A model generated the notes under the pieces. That model was given only the letters and a program-made list of their open reading frames with translations, searched no databases and was not told where the DNA came from. Positions 1-7,300 of a stretch of DNA of 27,711 nt are shown here, piece after piece. Position numbers and translations under genes: made by a program. The stretch is from the NCBI GenBank assembly GCA_002296185.1, contig DBHM01000029.1, forward strand, positions 17,064-44,774, given 5' to 3'. The first letter of the stretch is position 1. Every line of letters starts with the position of its first letter. This DNA comes from Alphaproteobacteria bacterium UBA828 (GTDB lineage: Bacteria; Pseudomonadota; Alphaproteobacteria; UBA828).

Positions 1-480
1 CATTGCCTCATAAGCCATACCAGCTGACATCGCACCATCACCAATAACACAAATTACATTCCTTTTATCTTCATTTAAGGCTGAGCCAACTGCCATACCC
101 ATACCAGCTGAAATGGACGTAGATGAATGAGCGGTACCAAATGGATCAAACTCACTTTCACTTCGCTTGACAAAACCATACAATCCATTTTCCTGGCGGA
201 GGGTTCTAATACGATCTCGTCGACCGGTAAGAATTTTATGAGGATATGATTGATGTCCTACATCCCAAATCAAACGATCTTCTGGAGTGTCAAACACATA
301 ATGAAGTGCAGTAGTTAGCTCTACAACGCCTAATCCTGCACCAAGATGACCTCCAGTTACTGAGACTGCGTCGATGGTTTCTTCACGTAACTCTTTTGCA
401 ACCTGCTTGAGCTTCTTAACTGGCAGAGCACGGAGATCTTCTGGAATATGAATCTGGTCTAGTAACGATTTTTTGGGCAT
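1..480 (-). CDS. dxs: 1-deoxy-D-xylulose-5-phosphate synthase, N-terminal part (cut by window edge)
   Basis: This is the first 160 codons of DXS, which condenses pyruvate and glyceraldehyde-3-phosphate to 1-deoxy-D-xylulose 5-phosphate with thiamine diphosphate, the entry step of the MEP isoprenoid pathway in the cytosol. I translated it by hand from the minus strand. It begins MPKKSLLDQIHIPEDLRAL, contains the thiamine-diphosphate region GGHLGAGLGVVEL and the stretch WDVGHQSYPHKILTGR, and reaches the cofactor/metal motif GDGAMSAGMAYEAM at the window edge. The ATG at 480 is preceded by a purine-rich GGGGAGAGG sequence about 10 bases upstream. The rest of the roughly 640-residue protein lies to the left. 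Its presence a few genes from dxr and hpnC/hpnD puts isoprenoid precursor supply beside squalene synthesis. Confidence 0.97.
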   Translation of the reverse strand, partial: MPKKSLLDQIHIPEDLRALPVKKLKQVAKELREETIDAVSVTGGHLGAGLGVVELTTALHYVFDTPEDRLIWDVGHQSYPHKILTGRRDRIRTLRQENGLYGFVKRSESEFDPFGTAHSSTSISAGMGMAVGSALNEDKRNVICVIGDGAMSAGMAYEAM

Positions 481-571
481 GGAAATTGGCCCTCTCCCCT
501 GATATTTAGCGCTTTATATTTATTATTTTACTAAATTACTACACTACATTCTGATCTTAAAGCCCATATAG

Positions 572-584
572 TGCAATCATTGCA
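572..584. repeat. 13-bp palindrome upstream of dxs
   Basis: TGCAAT-C-ATTGCA is a perfect 6+1+6 palindrome about 90 bases upstream of the dxs start, in the 134-base gap between dxs and the PagL-like gene. It could be an operator or part of the dxs promoter region, but a 6-base AT-rich palindrome can also arise by chance. I see no convincing matched promoter hexamers with it. Confidence 0.25.
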
Positions 585-614
585 AAGGTAAATGTGTAAC
601 CCGTTGAAATTAAA

Positions 615-1196
615 CTAAAAAGATGAAGTATATCTAATGCTTACAGTGTCTAAACCCTCATTTTGATCGTCTATAGAAGCATTAGATATATGATCTAACA
701 TGATTGATATCGCGTGGCGTTCTTCAAAACGCACACCAAACTCAACTGATTCTCTAAATAACAACTGCATTCCTAGGTCTTTTCGTCCCTTTGTATCACT
801 ATCGAGTTCTCCATCATGAATGGCAAAACCGAGGCTACCCCCAGCAAAAAAAATAGAACCAAAATCAAAGATCCAGTTTCCTCCCAGAAATAATTGATTT
901 GTATTTCCATCTCCATTTATATGAACTCCTATATGGGGAGTTGGAGAATAGATAAATTCCCATAAACCAATTTCTGGAGGGATTAGCCTAACCTCAATAT
1001 TTAGATCTCTTCCACGCTCTTTCTTATGACCAAATACTCCAACATCATGCCCTCCTAATCCCAAAACAACTTCTTTTATAGGATGAGACCTATACTTTTG
1101 TTGAGCTTCTGCATTAGAAATATAAGAGTTACCAAAAAAAACGAATGTATTAGTAATAACAGTTATTAAACATATGCGAAGAATTGATGATAGCAC
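615..1196 (-). CDS. PagL-like acyloxyacyl hydrolase (lipid A 3-O-deacylase family), outer membrane
   Basis: A 193-residue predicted outer-membrane beta-barrel of the PagL family, which removes the 3-O-linked acyl chain from lipid A. Residues 1 to about 31 look like a signal peptide ending in AEA. The C-terminal half has alternating barrel-type strands and ends in Phe. The family's catalytic signature is visible as DHISNASIDDQNEGLD, giving His169 and Ser171. In Pseudomonas PagL the third catalytic residue is Glu140, 14 residues after the His; here that position is Asp183, with Glu180 nearby. The start is GTG at 1196, well supported by AGAGGA about 6 bases upstream. The gene lies downstream of hpnA on the same strand after 108 bases, so a shared role in outer-membrane lipid remodelling is possible but inferred. 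Family call is firm; activity and specificity are not shown. Confidence 0.82.
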   Translation of the reverse strand: MLSSILRICLITVITNTFVFFGNSYISNAEAQQKYRSHPIKEVVLGLGGHDVGVFGHKKERGRDLNIEVRLIPPEIGLWEFIYSPTPHIGVHINGDGNTNQLFLGGNWIFDFGSIFFAGGSLGFAIHDGELDSDTKGRKDLGMQLLFRESVEFGVRFEERHAISIMLDHISNASIDDQNEGLDTVSIRYTSSF

Positions 1197-1265
1197 AATT
1201 GTTCCTCTAAAATGCCCTAAATATAAAAGTTAATCATTTTTTTAGTATGAAAGTAATAGACTTAA

Positions 1266-1296
1266 ATTATAGTAATAGATTAATAGAAATCATCAA
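1266..1296 (-). promoter_or_regulatory. Possible promoter for the PagL-like gene
   Basis: On the minus strand TTGATG (1291-1296) and a perfect TATAAT (1266-1271) sit 19 bases apart, about 70 bases upstream of the GTG start at 1196. The -10 matches consensus, but the spacer is longer than the preferred 17, and the region is so AT-rich that such matches are cheap. It would let the PagL-like gene be transcribed separately from hpnA. Confidence 0.25.
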
Positions 1297-1304
1297 AAAC
1301 TTAC

Positions 1305-2288
1305 CTAAGTATAACCATTATCACTAAACCAAGCCACAGCATCTTTAAGGCCATCAACAGCCGGCCTATAAGTATAACCAAGTTCACGCTTAGCTTTTTC
1401 ACTAGAAAAAAACATCATCTTTCTAGCCATACGTAAAGTATCAAGGGTCAATCTCGGATCACCCCCCGTTAAACGTGATAAAAGTTCACTTAAATACGCG
1501 GCAGGAATCAGTGCTGTATGTGGTAACTTTATCCTCGGGGCTCTGATATCACAAATTTGGCTAAGAAGGTAAAGAATTGATTGTAACGTCATATCCTCAC
1601 CACCTAAAATATAACGTTCACCAATTTTTCCCTTCTCGTAGGCTAAGATATGACCATTGGCGCAATCATCCACATGAACAATATTAAGACCCGTATCAAC
1701 ATACGCCGGCATTCTACCTGTTAAAAAATCAACTATAATTCTACCTGTTGGGGTAGGCTTAATATCATGAGTACCTACCGGCGTTGAAGGGTTGACAATT
1801 ACTGCAGGTAGACCATTCTCTGAAATCATTTCATGCACTACTTGTTCAGCAAGATATTTTGATTTTTTATAGTGTCCAATCATATCAGAAATAGTAACAG
1901 GCGTATCTTCATCTGCTGGCAAACCATCTGCAGATCCCAAAACAGCGACTGATGAGGTATAAACTATTCGTTTAATTTTAGATTTGATGGCAGCCTCCAT
2001 AAGGCTCCTTGTGCCTTCTACATTGACTGAATACATATGCTTTGGATTTGGGACCCAAATACGGTAATCAGCAGCAACATGGTATAATCCATCACAACCT
2101 GATAGAGCTAATTCCAATGAACTCCTATCACGAAGATCGCCTAAGACAGTCTCAACATTTAGGCCTTTTAAGTTTGCCTTGTCGCTACTGGTTCTAATAA
2201 GAACTCTCACTAAATTTTTTCGTTCTACTAAAGCTCTCGTTACTGCCGCACCAAGGAATCCGCTTGCACCCGTCACTAATACAGTCAA
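1305..2288 (-). CDS. hpnA: Hopanoid-associated sugar epimerase/dehydratase HpnA
   Basis: A 327-residue NAD(P)-dependent short-chain (extended SDR) epimerase that closely resembles HpnA, the nucleoside-sugar epimerase-like protein found in hopanoid loci; its true substrate is not established. The Rossmann motif TGASGFLG is at residues 6-13, the TSS segment at 111-113, and the catalytic YKKSK (Tyr140, Lys144) follows. The segment VAADYRIWVPNP and the ending with AVAWF are typical of HpnA. The start appears to be TTG at 2288, with AAGGA about 9 bases upstream lying over the stop of the preceding gene; there is no earlier ATG giving the conserved LVTGASG start. Only 6 bases separate it from the CDP-alcohol phosphotransferase upstream, so the two are almost surely co-transcribed and functionally linked. 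Confidence 0.9.
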   Translation of the reverse strand: MTVLVTGASGFLGAAVTRALVERKNLVRVLIRTSSDKANLKGLNVETVLGDLRDRSSLELALSGCDGLYHVAADYRIWVPNPKHMYSVNVEGTRSLMEAAIKSKIKRIVYTSSVAVLGSADGLPADEDTPVTISDMIGHYKKSKYLAEQVVHEMISENGLPAVIVNPSTPVGTHDIKPTPTGRIIVDFLTGRMPAYVDTGLNIVHVDDCANGHILAYEKGKIGERYILGGEDMTLQSILYLLSQICDIRAPRIKLPHTALIPAAYLSELLSRLTGGDPRLTLDTLRMARKMMFFSSEKAKRELGYTYRPAVDGLKDAVAWFSDNGYT

Positions 2289-2294
2289 TTTTTA

Positions 2295-2930
2295 TTATCC
2301 TTTTTTAATGTGTTTATCAGCTAAAGTATCTTTGATAACGCTTCTATACCTCCAAAATGCCCAAAGGCCAAAAATGGGAGCTCCAATTGCTGCAGCAAAT
2401 AATAAGGGAAAAATACCACCGGCCCAGATTACCGGAGCAACAATGTACATTATATCCTCAAGATCAAATCTTACGAATTTTGGGAGTCCTGCTTGTTTTT
2501 CACTAGTCTGGTGCTCAAGGAATTGAAAAAGGAAAAATAAGCCTGCAACTGAAAACCCAGCCGCTATACCAAGAGGTAAAGCTGCTAAACCAATACTAGA
2601 GTCACTTAACCCAATACCAATACCAATACAAATAAAGAATAGAACATGCACTAAGGCGTCACACACAATGTCATATCTATGACCAAATTTACTTGTTTTA
2701 TTTGCAAGTCTTGCTAATTCTCCATCAGTATGGTCAATAAAGTTAGATAATATAAAAAAACCTACGCCTATATGAATCCAAGGACTTCCGCCTAGTGCTA
2801 GAAAAGCGCAACCCAATAAACCAACTAGTAAGCGTAATGTTGTAAGATAATTAGGGTGAAAATTGGTATCGACCAATGGACGCACTATTAATCTTGCTAG
2901 AATCTGGTCCCATGTATCCGAATCTTTCAT
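2295..2930 (-). CDS. CDP-alcohol phosphotransferase family membrane enzyme
   Basis: A 211-residue integral membrane protein of the CDP-alcohol phosphotransferase family, which moves a phospho-alcohol from CDP-alcohol to a second alcohol, releasing CMP. The complete family signature is present: Asp66, Asp69-Gly70, Ala73-Arg74, Gly83, Asp87 and Asp91, with the expected spacing (D-x2-DG-x2-AR-x8-G-x3-D-x3-D). Several hydrophobic helices follow (about residues 94-135 and 160-195). It is not obviously PgsA, PssA or cardiolipin synthase, and it heads a two-gene unit with hpnA. The divergent neighbour is a cytidylyltransferase-like nucleotidyltransferase, a pairing reminiscent of inositol-1-phosphate cytidylyltransferase plus di-myo-inositol-phosphate-phosphate synthase, or of phosphonate and phosphocholine activation systems. 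The donor and acceptor cannot be told from sequence. Confidence 0.88.
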   Translation of the reverse strand: MKDSDTWDQILARLIVRPLVDTNFHPNYLTTLRLLVGLLGCAFLALGGSPWIHIGVGFFILSNFIDHTDGELARLANKTSKFGHRYDIVCDALVHVLFFICIGIGIGLSDSSIGLAALPLGIAAGFSVAGLFFLFQFLEHQTSEKQAGLPKFVRFDLEDIMYIVAPVIWAGGIFPLLFAAAIGAPIFGLWAFWRYRSVIKDTLADKHIKKG

Positions 2931-3072
2931 TTATATTTTACTTCTTCTTTTAAATATTTAAGCAAAGTGCACGTTCCCTCTATTTTTATCAAGAACTGTG
3001 AGTTAGAGTTTAATATTTTAAAATTTTTTTCACTATATTTCTAATTTATTTTTGCAAATAGGTTTTTGAGAA

Positions 3073-3807
3073 ATGCGTGCAGTAATTTTAGCCGCTGGAG
3101 TCGGAAAGAGACTAGGGGGAATCGAGGGAGAAATACCCAAGGTGCTAATTAGTATCGGAGGATCCACTTTACTGGAAAGGCATATTAAAATCTTAGAAAG
3201 CTCAGGAATAGAAGACATAGTTATAGGAACTGGGTTTCAATCCCACCTTATTGAAAAAGAGTTATTTAGGCTCAAACGAAAAAATATAAAAACTGTACAC
3301 AATACTGATTTCACACAAGGCAGCATTGTTACCCTTTATAAACTAAGAAATGAAATCCTTTGTGGGACTGATATAATTATAATGGATGGTGACGTTCTAT
3401 ATGACAAAAGGATGATTTCTAAACTAATTAGATCAGAAAATAAAAATACTTTTCTGCTAGACCGTAATATAGAACCCGGCGAAGAACCAATGAAGATTGC
3501 AGTTTATAAAGACCATATAGTAGATTTTAGAAAAAAAATTACTGGTCAGTTTGATTTTTTTGGTGAATCTGTAGGTTTATTTAAGTTTTGCCCAATTACC
3601 TCTAAACTTATAGTTGAACAAACAATCAAGATAATTACTAAAGGTGATAAAAATGATTATATGGAGGAGGCAATAAGGAATGTCCTTATTGAAAATACTG
3701 ATGATTTTTCATATGTAGATATTACTGGCCTACCATGGATAGAGATAGATTTTCCAAATGATATTGAAAATGCTAAGAAATATATCCTACCAAAGTTAGT
3801 CAAATAA
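3073..3807 (+). CDS. Nucleotidyltransferase of the phosphocholine / inositol-1-phosphate cytidylyltransferase type
   Basis: A 244-residue single-domain NTP transferase (GT-A-like fold) that activates a phosphorylated small alcohol or sugar with CTP or another NTP. Residues 4-14 (VILAAGVGKRL) are the nucleotide-binding loop, Lys23 in IPKVL is the usual substrate or phosphate-binding lysine, and MDGDVLYD gives the metal-binding Asp105/Asp107. The segments EEPMKIAV, FRKKITG and GESVGLFKF, and the C-terminal WIEID (Glu224, Asp226), match the LicC / IPCT / phosphonate cytidylyltransferase group rather than GalU or RmlA. It is the lone plus-strand gene here, divergent from the CDP-alcohol phosphotransferase across 142 bases and convergent with hpnD at 15 bases. 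I infer that it makes the activated donor used by that transferase. No strong Shine-Dalgarno is visible; ATG 3073 is chosen because the fold starts at residue 2. Confidence 0.82.
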   Translation: MRAVILAAGVGKRLGGIEGEIPKVLISIGGSTLLERHIKILESSGIEDIVIGTGFQSHLIEKELFRLKRKNIKTVHNTDFTQGSIVTLYKLRNEILCGTDIIIMDGDVLYDKRMISKLIRSENKNTFLLDRNIEPGEEPMKIAVYKDHIVDFRKKITGQFDFFGESVGLFKFCPITSKLIVEQTIKIITKGDKNDYMEEAIRNVLIENTDDFSYVDITGLPWIEIDFPNDIENAKKYILPKLVK

Positions 3808-3822
3808 AAGATGATAAATTTA

Positions 3823-4701
3823 TTAAAACGTAGAACAAAGCCCACGACAGAGTAATAAAATTTTACGCATTTTACCTAATCTAACCCTTCTATCGTAATG
3901 CTTAAAATCTACATTTTCCATTTCATTGAGATATTGTTCATATACGCTTTTCATTAAAATTGCAGGTCTCATATGCCTTCTTTCCAATCTAGGCAACAAT
4001 TGTTCGGCAAGATTAAAATGATTCCTGGCCATTTTTCCAACTTCTCTACAAGCATCACTTAGGCCAGACGATCTGATGATGTCGCCTGGTGAAACATTAA
4101 GTAAATTGGAATTCTCAAGGATCTCTTTTGGCAAGTAAATACGACCACGTGCTCCGTCTTCTGCAATATCGCGAAGAATATTAGTAAGTTGAAATGCTTG
4201 ACCTAAATGCTCAGCAAATAAAATCACTTTTGGATCCTTATAACCAAATATATTTATTGATATCAGTCCAACACAGCTAGCAACCCTGTAACAATATAAC
4301 TCTAATTTACTGATGCTTGGCCTTAACATCTCACCACTTCTATCCATCTCAAAGCCATTTAAGATTTCCATAAAGTATTTTTTTTCTAGCCCGTACTGAG
4401 TAACGGGACCAGATAATGCCATAGTAACAGGATGTGTTGGTTTACCAGTGTACAAGGCTTCAACCTCTAATCTCCATGCCTCTAGTAACTGTTTAGCAAT
4501 AGCCTTATCTTCAATCTCATCAACAACATCATCTGTCTCCCTACAAAATGCATAAAGGGCTAGCATGGCCTGGCGTCTTTTCTTAGGTAAAAAAAGCATT
4601 GGCAAAAAAAAGGAGGATCCTGATGCCTTTGTCAGATCAGAAACATATTGCTGGGGGTCATTAAATGAAGGTATTGGAAGAGAGGTGATTTGATCTACCA
4701 T
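3823..4701 (-). CDS. hpnD: Presqualene diphosphate synthase HpnD
   Basis: A trans-isoprenyl diphosphate synthase of the squalene/phytoene synthase family, assigned as HpnD, which joins two farnesyl diphosphates into presqualene diphosphate for hopanoid synthesis. From the start used here (292 residues), the first Asp-rich motif CRETDDVVDE carries Asp57, Asp58 and Asp61, and the second, NILRDIAED, carries Asp178 and Asp182. KASGSSFFLPMLFLPKKRR is typical of HpnD near the N-terminus. Two ATGs are possible. ATG 4731 gives ten more residues but has only a weak ribosome site and overlaps hpnC by 37 bases. ATG 4701 follows AGAGGA and overlaps the hpnC stop by 7 bases (ATGGTAG), a normal translational-coupling arrangement, so I prefer it. 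The partner hpnE is not in the window. Confidence 0.92.
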   Translation of the reverse strand: MVDQITSLPIPSFNDPQQYVSDLTKASGSSFFLPMLFLPKKRRQAMLALYAFCRETDDVVDEIEDKAIAKQLLEAWRLEVEALYTGKPTHPVTMALSGPVTQYGLEKKYFMEILNGFEMDRSGEMLRPSISKLELYCYRVASCVGLISINIFGYKDPKVILFAEHLGQAFQLTNILRDIAEDGARGRIYLPKEILENSNLLNVSPGDIIRSSGLSDACREVGKMARNHFNLAEQLLPRLERRHMRPAILMKSVYEQYLNEMENVDFKHYDRRVRLGKMRKILLLCRGLCSTF

Positions 4702-5573
4702 TCTTTTAATATTCCTCTTATACTGCACCATACCCAGAAAACTTTTGAAACCTCTACTCTTCTTGCGATAGGGTCTCGACTTCGTAATTTTGCACTCAGC
4801 AGTCGAGCCAAGTGTAAAATTACTTCTGTTTCTATCCTAAGCCCTCTCCGCTTTATAGATTTTGGGGTTTGAGAAGCTTCACTTAACATACGATCGATAT
4901 TATCCAGGCATTTATCTATAACACGCCTAATTTCTGGGCTTGAGTAGTCACTATTTAAATGTTCAACAGAGCACGACTCATTATTAAGCCAATCTTCAGG
5001 TAAGTATACTCGATTAAGGGTCAAATAATCTTTTTTACAATCCTGCAAATGGTTAAGTACCTGTAATGCACTACACAACGCATCAGATCCAGAGAGGTCA
5101 GAGTTTTTTTCACCATGAATATCCATCATCACCCTTCCGACAGAAGCTGCTGACATACGACAATAATCTATTAATTCATTCCAGTTTGCGTATCTTGTTT
5201 TATTAACATCTTGAATAAAAGCGGATAAGAGGTCCCTGCCATTAACTGGAGAACAATTAGTTTCAATTAGGCTATAATGATATGGCAATGCCCATTCAGG
5301 TAATTTAGATGGATCTACACCTAAATAAACCTGTACCTGACTAAGCACTTTAGTCTTATCAAGTGAATCTGTTCTGGGGCAATCCGCTATATCATCTGCA
5401 CTTCTTGCAAATAAATAGAATGCTTTTACATGTTTTCTACAATCTGCGGGTATAAGCCAAGAACCAACAGGAAAATTTTCATTATTTTCAGTAACTAATT
5501 GATTAACTTCTAATAATGAATTTTTCTCTATTTTCAATGTATTTTCTTTTAAATTTATACCCATCCCAAACAT
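4695..5573 (-). CDS. hpnC: Hydroxysqualene synthase HpnC
   Basis: A 292-residue squalene/phytoene synthase-family protein assigned as HpnC, which converts presqualene diphosphate to hydroxysqualene; HpnE then reduces this to squalene. The HpnC-type N-terminal stretch ENFPVGSWLIPADCRKHV is at residues 32-49. The first Asp-rich motif is ARSADDIAD (Asp60, Asp61, Asp64) and the second is VLNHLQDCKKDY (Asp178, Asp182), followed by NRVYLPEDW. The NHLQDC form of the second motif is what separates HpnC from HpnD. The gene lies 21 bases after dxr and overlaps hpnD, so dxr-hpnC-hpnD reads as one operon. The start is ATG 5573 or possibly ATG 5564, three codons in; neither has a clear Shine-Dalgarno. Confidence 0.93.
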   Translation of the reverse strand: MFGMGINLKENTLKIEKNSLLEVNQLVTENNENFPVGSWLIPADCRKHVKAFYLFARSADDIADCPRTDSLDKTKVLSQVQVYLGVDPSKLPEWALPYHYSLIETNCSPVNGRDLLSAFIQDVNKTRYANWNELIDYCRMSAASVGRVMMDIHGEKNSDLSGSDALCSALQVLNHLQDCKKDYLTLNRVYLPEDWLNNESCSVEHLNSDYSSPEIRRVIDKCLDNIDRMLSEASQTPKSIKRRGLRIETEVILHLARLLSAKLRSRDPIARRVEVSKVFWVWCSIRGILKEW

Positions 5574-5594
5574 GCCATATTTTAGAAAAGCCTA

Positions 5595-6818
5595 TTATAA
5601 TTGATTGAATTTATTTTTTAATATTTCTTCAGAACGCAACCTAGCCTCAGAGTCTATATTTAAAACATCTTCTAGAGATTCTAGAGAGGAAAAATTTACC
5701 TGCTCCATAGATAAAAATACAAGCTCACTAATGTCAGTTAGCCTAATCCTACCCTTAAGAAATGCTTCAACAGCAACTTCATTAGCAGCGTTTAAAGTAA
5801 TTGGTAACGCACCCCCCCCTTCCATTGCTTGACGTGCAAGTCGCAAAGCAGGAAAAAGTTTCTCATCAGGGTGTTCAAAGTCCAAACTACCTAATGAGGC
5901 TAAATCCAGAGGCGGTGAAGGAGTTTTTAGTCTTTCTGGCCAAGCCAATGAATAAGCTATAGGTATTCGCATATCAGGCGTTCCCAATTGAGCTAAAAAT
6001 GAGCCATCTACATAGCTGACCATACTATGAATTACTGATTGGGGATGAACCAGTACTTCTATTTGCTTAGCTTCAATGGGAAATAGATGAAAAGCCTCTA
6101 TCATCTCAAGTCCCTTGTTCATCATTGTAGCAGAATCAACAGAAATTTTTGCTCCCATATCCCAATTCGGATGAGCTATAGCCTCATCGGGGGTAGCATC
6201 GCGCATAGCTTCATAGCCCTTGCCTCTAAAAGGCCCCCCAGATGCCGTTAGGATAATTTTTTTTACACTACCTGGATCTTCAAAATCAAATACCTGAAAT
6301 ATTGCGTTATGCTCTGAGTCAACAGGTAAAAGAGTGGCTTTAGACTTAATAACTTCAGACATCATTAGTTCACCTGCACAGACTAAACATTCTTTATTCG
6401 CTAAACCTATAGTAGCTCCTCTTCTTATTGCTGCCATAGTTGGTTTGAGTCCTGCTGCCCCCACAATACCTGCCATTAAAAAGTCGGTAGGCTTTTCTGC
6501 TGCCTCAATAATTGCATCCGATCCAGCAGACACTTCAATACCTGAACCGGAGAGTAAACTTTTTAAAGATTCATATTTAGATGGGTCTCCAATGACTGCA
6601 CATCGTGCTTTTAGTCTTTTTGCCTGCCTTGCAAGTAAATCTATATTGCTCTGAGCAGTAAGCACCTCAACATCGTACTTTTTTGGATATCTTTCAATTA
6701 GATCAACTGTATTTTGGCCAATAGATCCTGTTGACCCTAAAATAGTTAGAGTCCTATGAGATAAACTATTTATATCCAAGCTATTTTTAGCACCTGGAAA
6801 TTTATGTAACTTGGACAT
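5595..6818 (-). CDS. dxr: 1-deoxy-D-xylulose 5-phosphate reductoisomerase
   Basis: DXR (IspC) catalyses the NADPH-dependent rearrangement and reduction of 1-deoxy-D-xylulose 5-phosphate to 2-C-methyl-D-erythritol 4-phosphate, the second MEP-pathway step. The 407-residue protein is full length. The NADPH loop GSTGSIG is at residues 28-34, the metal and substrate residues Asp167-Ser168-Glu169 lie in PVDSEHNAIFQ, and SVDSATMMNKGLE supplies Asn234, Lys235 and Glu238. The WDMGAKIS and HPQSVIHSMV segments are canonical. In many alphaproteobacteria dxr sits with cdsA and rseP; here it instead heads a run into hpnC and hpnD, tying precursor supply to squalene synthesis. About 20 N-terminal residues precede the conserved fold, slightly longer than usual, but no later start is better supported. 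Confidence 0.98.
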   Translation of the reverse strand: MSKLHKFPGAKNSLDINSLSHRTLTILGSTGSIGQNTVDLIERYPKKYDVEVLTAQSNIDLLARQAKRLKARCAVIGDPSKYESLKSLLSGSGIEVSAGSDAIIEAAEKPTDFLMAGIVGAAGLKPTMAAIRRGATIGLANKECLVCAGELMMSEVIKSKATLLPVDSEHNAIFQVFDFEDPGSVKKIILTASGGPFRGKGYEAMRDATPDEAIAHPNWDMGAKISVDSATMMNKGLEMIEAFHLFPIEAKQIEVLVHPQSVIHSMVSYVDGSFLAQLGTPDMRIPIAYSLAWPERLKTPSPPLDLASLGSLDFEHPDEKLFPALRLARQAMEGGGALPITLNAANEVAVEAFLKGRIRLTDISELVFLSMEQVNFSSLESLEDVLNIDSEARLRSEEILKNKFNQL

Positions 6819-6824
6819 AAAGCT

Positions 6825-6853
6825 GCTATACTCCCAAGATAAAGCACTGTCAG
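6825..6853 (-). promoter_or_regulatory. Candidate dxr-hpnC-hpnD promoter
   Basis: On the minus strand CTGACA (6848-6853, five of six bases of the -35 consensus) and TATAGC (6825-6830, four of six of the -10) are 17 bases apart. The -10 ends only 6 bases before the dxr ATG at 6818, so transcription from it would give an almost leaderless mRNA. An alternative upstream element, TTGATA at 6876-6881 with CATAGT 16 bases on, would give a normal leader. Both are by-eye matches. Confidence 0.3.
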
Positions 6854-6949
6854 ACTATGAAAAAAACTTAATCATTATCAATATACTATTAATTTCTTAG
6901 AATACCTATGTAATCTATTTGATCAACGAACTTTAAAATGGAGCCCAAT

Positions 6950-7279
6950 ATGACTTTAGAAGGCAAAACTTGCGAGCCATGTAAAGGAGGAGTACCACCC
7001 CTCAGTACCGCAGAATCAGAGGATTTTTTGAAACAAATACCTGATTGGTCTCTAATAGATAATAATACAAAAATTAGCCGTACATTTGAAACAGATGATT
7101 TCAATAGTGCCCTAAGGATTGTAAATAAGGTTGGAGAAATTGCCGATACTGAAGATCATCATCCTGATATATCTTTTGGATGGGGCTATTGTAAGGTCAT
7201 ACTATATACACACAAAATAAATGGCCTACATGAAAATGATTTCATTATGGCAGCAAAGATTTCGAATATAGTTAACTAG
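6950..7279 (+). CDS. phhB: 4a-hydroxytetrahydrobiopterin dehydratase (pterin-4-alpha-carbinolamine dehydratase)
   Basis: A 109-residue PCD/DCoH-family protein that dehydrates 4a-hydroxytetrahydropterin, recycling the pterin cofactor of aromatic amino acid hydroxylases. The active-site motif EDHHPDI (His70, His71, Pro72, counting from the start chosen here) is followed by GWGYCKVILYTHKINGLHENDF, whose core THKINGLHENDF is typical of the family. I prefer ATG 6950 over the in-frame ATG 6938 because GGAG at 6940-6943 sits 6 bases ahead of 6950. It is a single plus-strand gene, divergent from dxr and convergent with mfd. No phenylalanine hydroxylase or pterin biosynthesis gene is nearby, so its physiological partner is unclear; the symbol is by family. 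Confidence 0.92.
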   Translation: MTLEGKTCEPCKGGVPPLSTAESEDFLKQIPDWSLIDNNTKISRTFETDDFNSALRIVNKVGEIADTEDHHPDISFGWGYCKVILYTHKINGLHENDFIMAAKISNIVN

Positions 7280-7300
7280 GCTTTAGCTCTATTAATAGTA

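Noticed and set aside
2179..2526. Plus-strand open frame opposite hpnA and the CDP-alcohol phosphotransferase
   Set aside because: It lies antisense to two well-supported genes and its translation shows no recognisable domain. Other long antisense frames over dxr, mfd, ugd and the thiolase were dismissed the same way.
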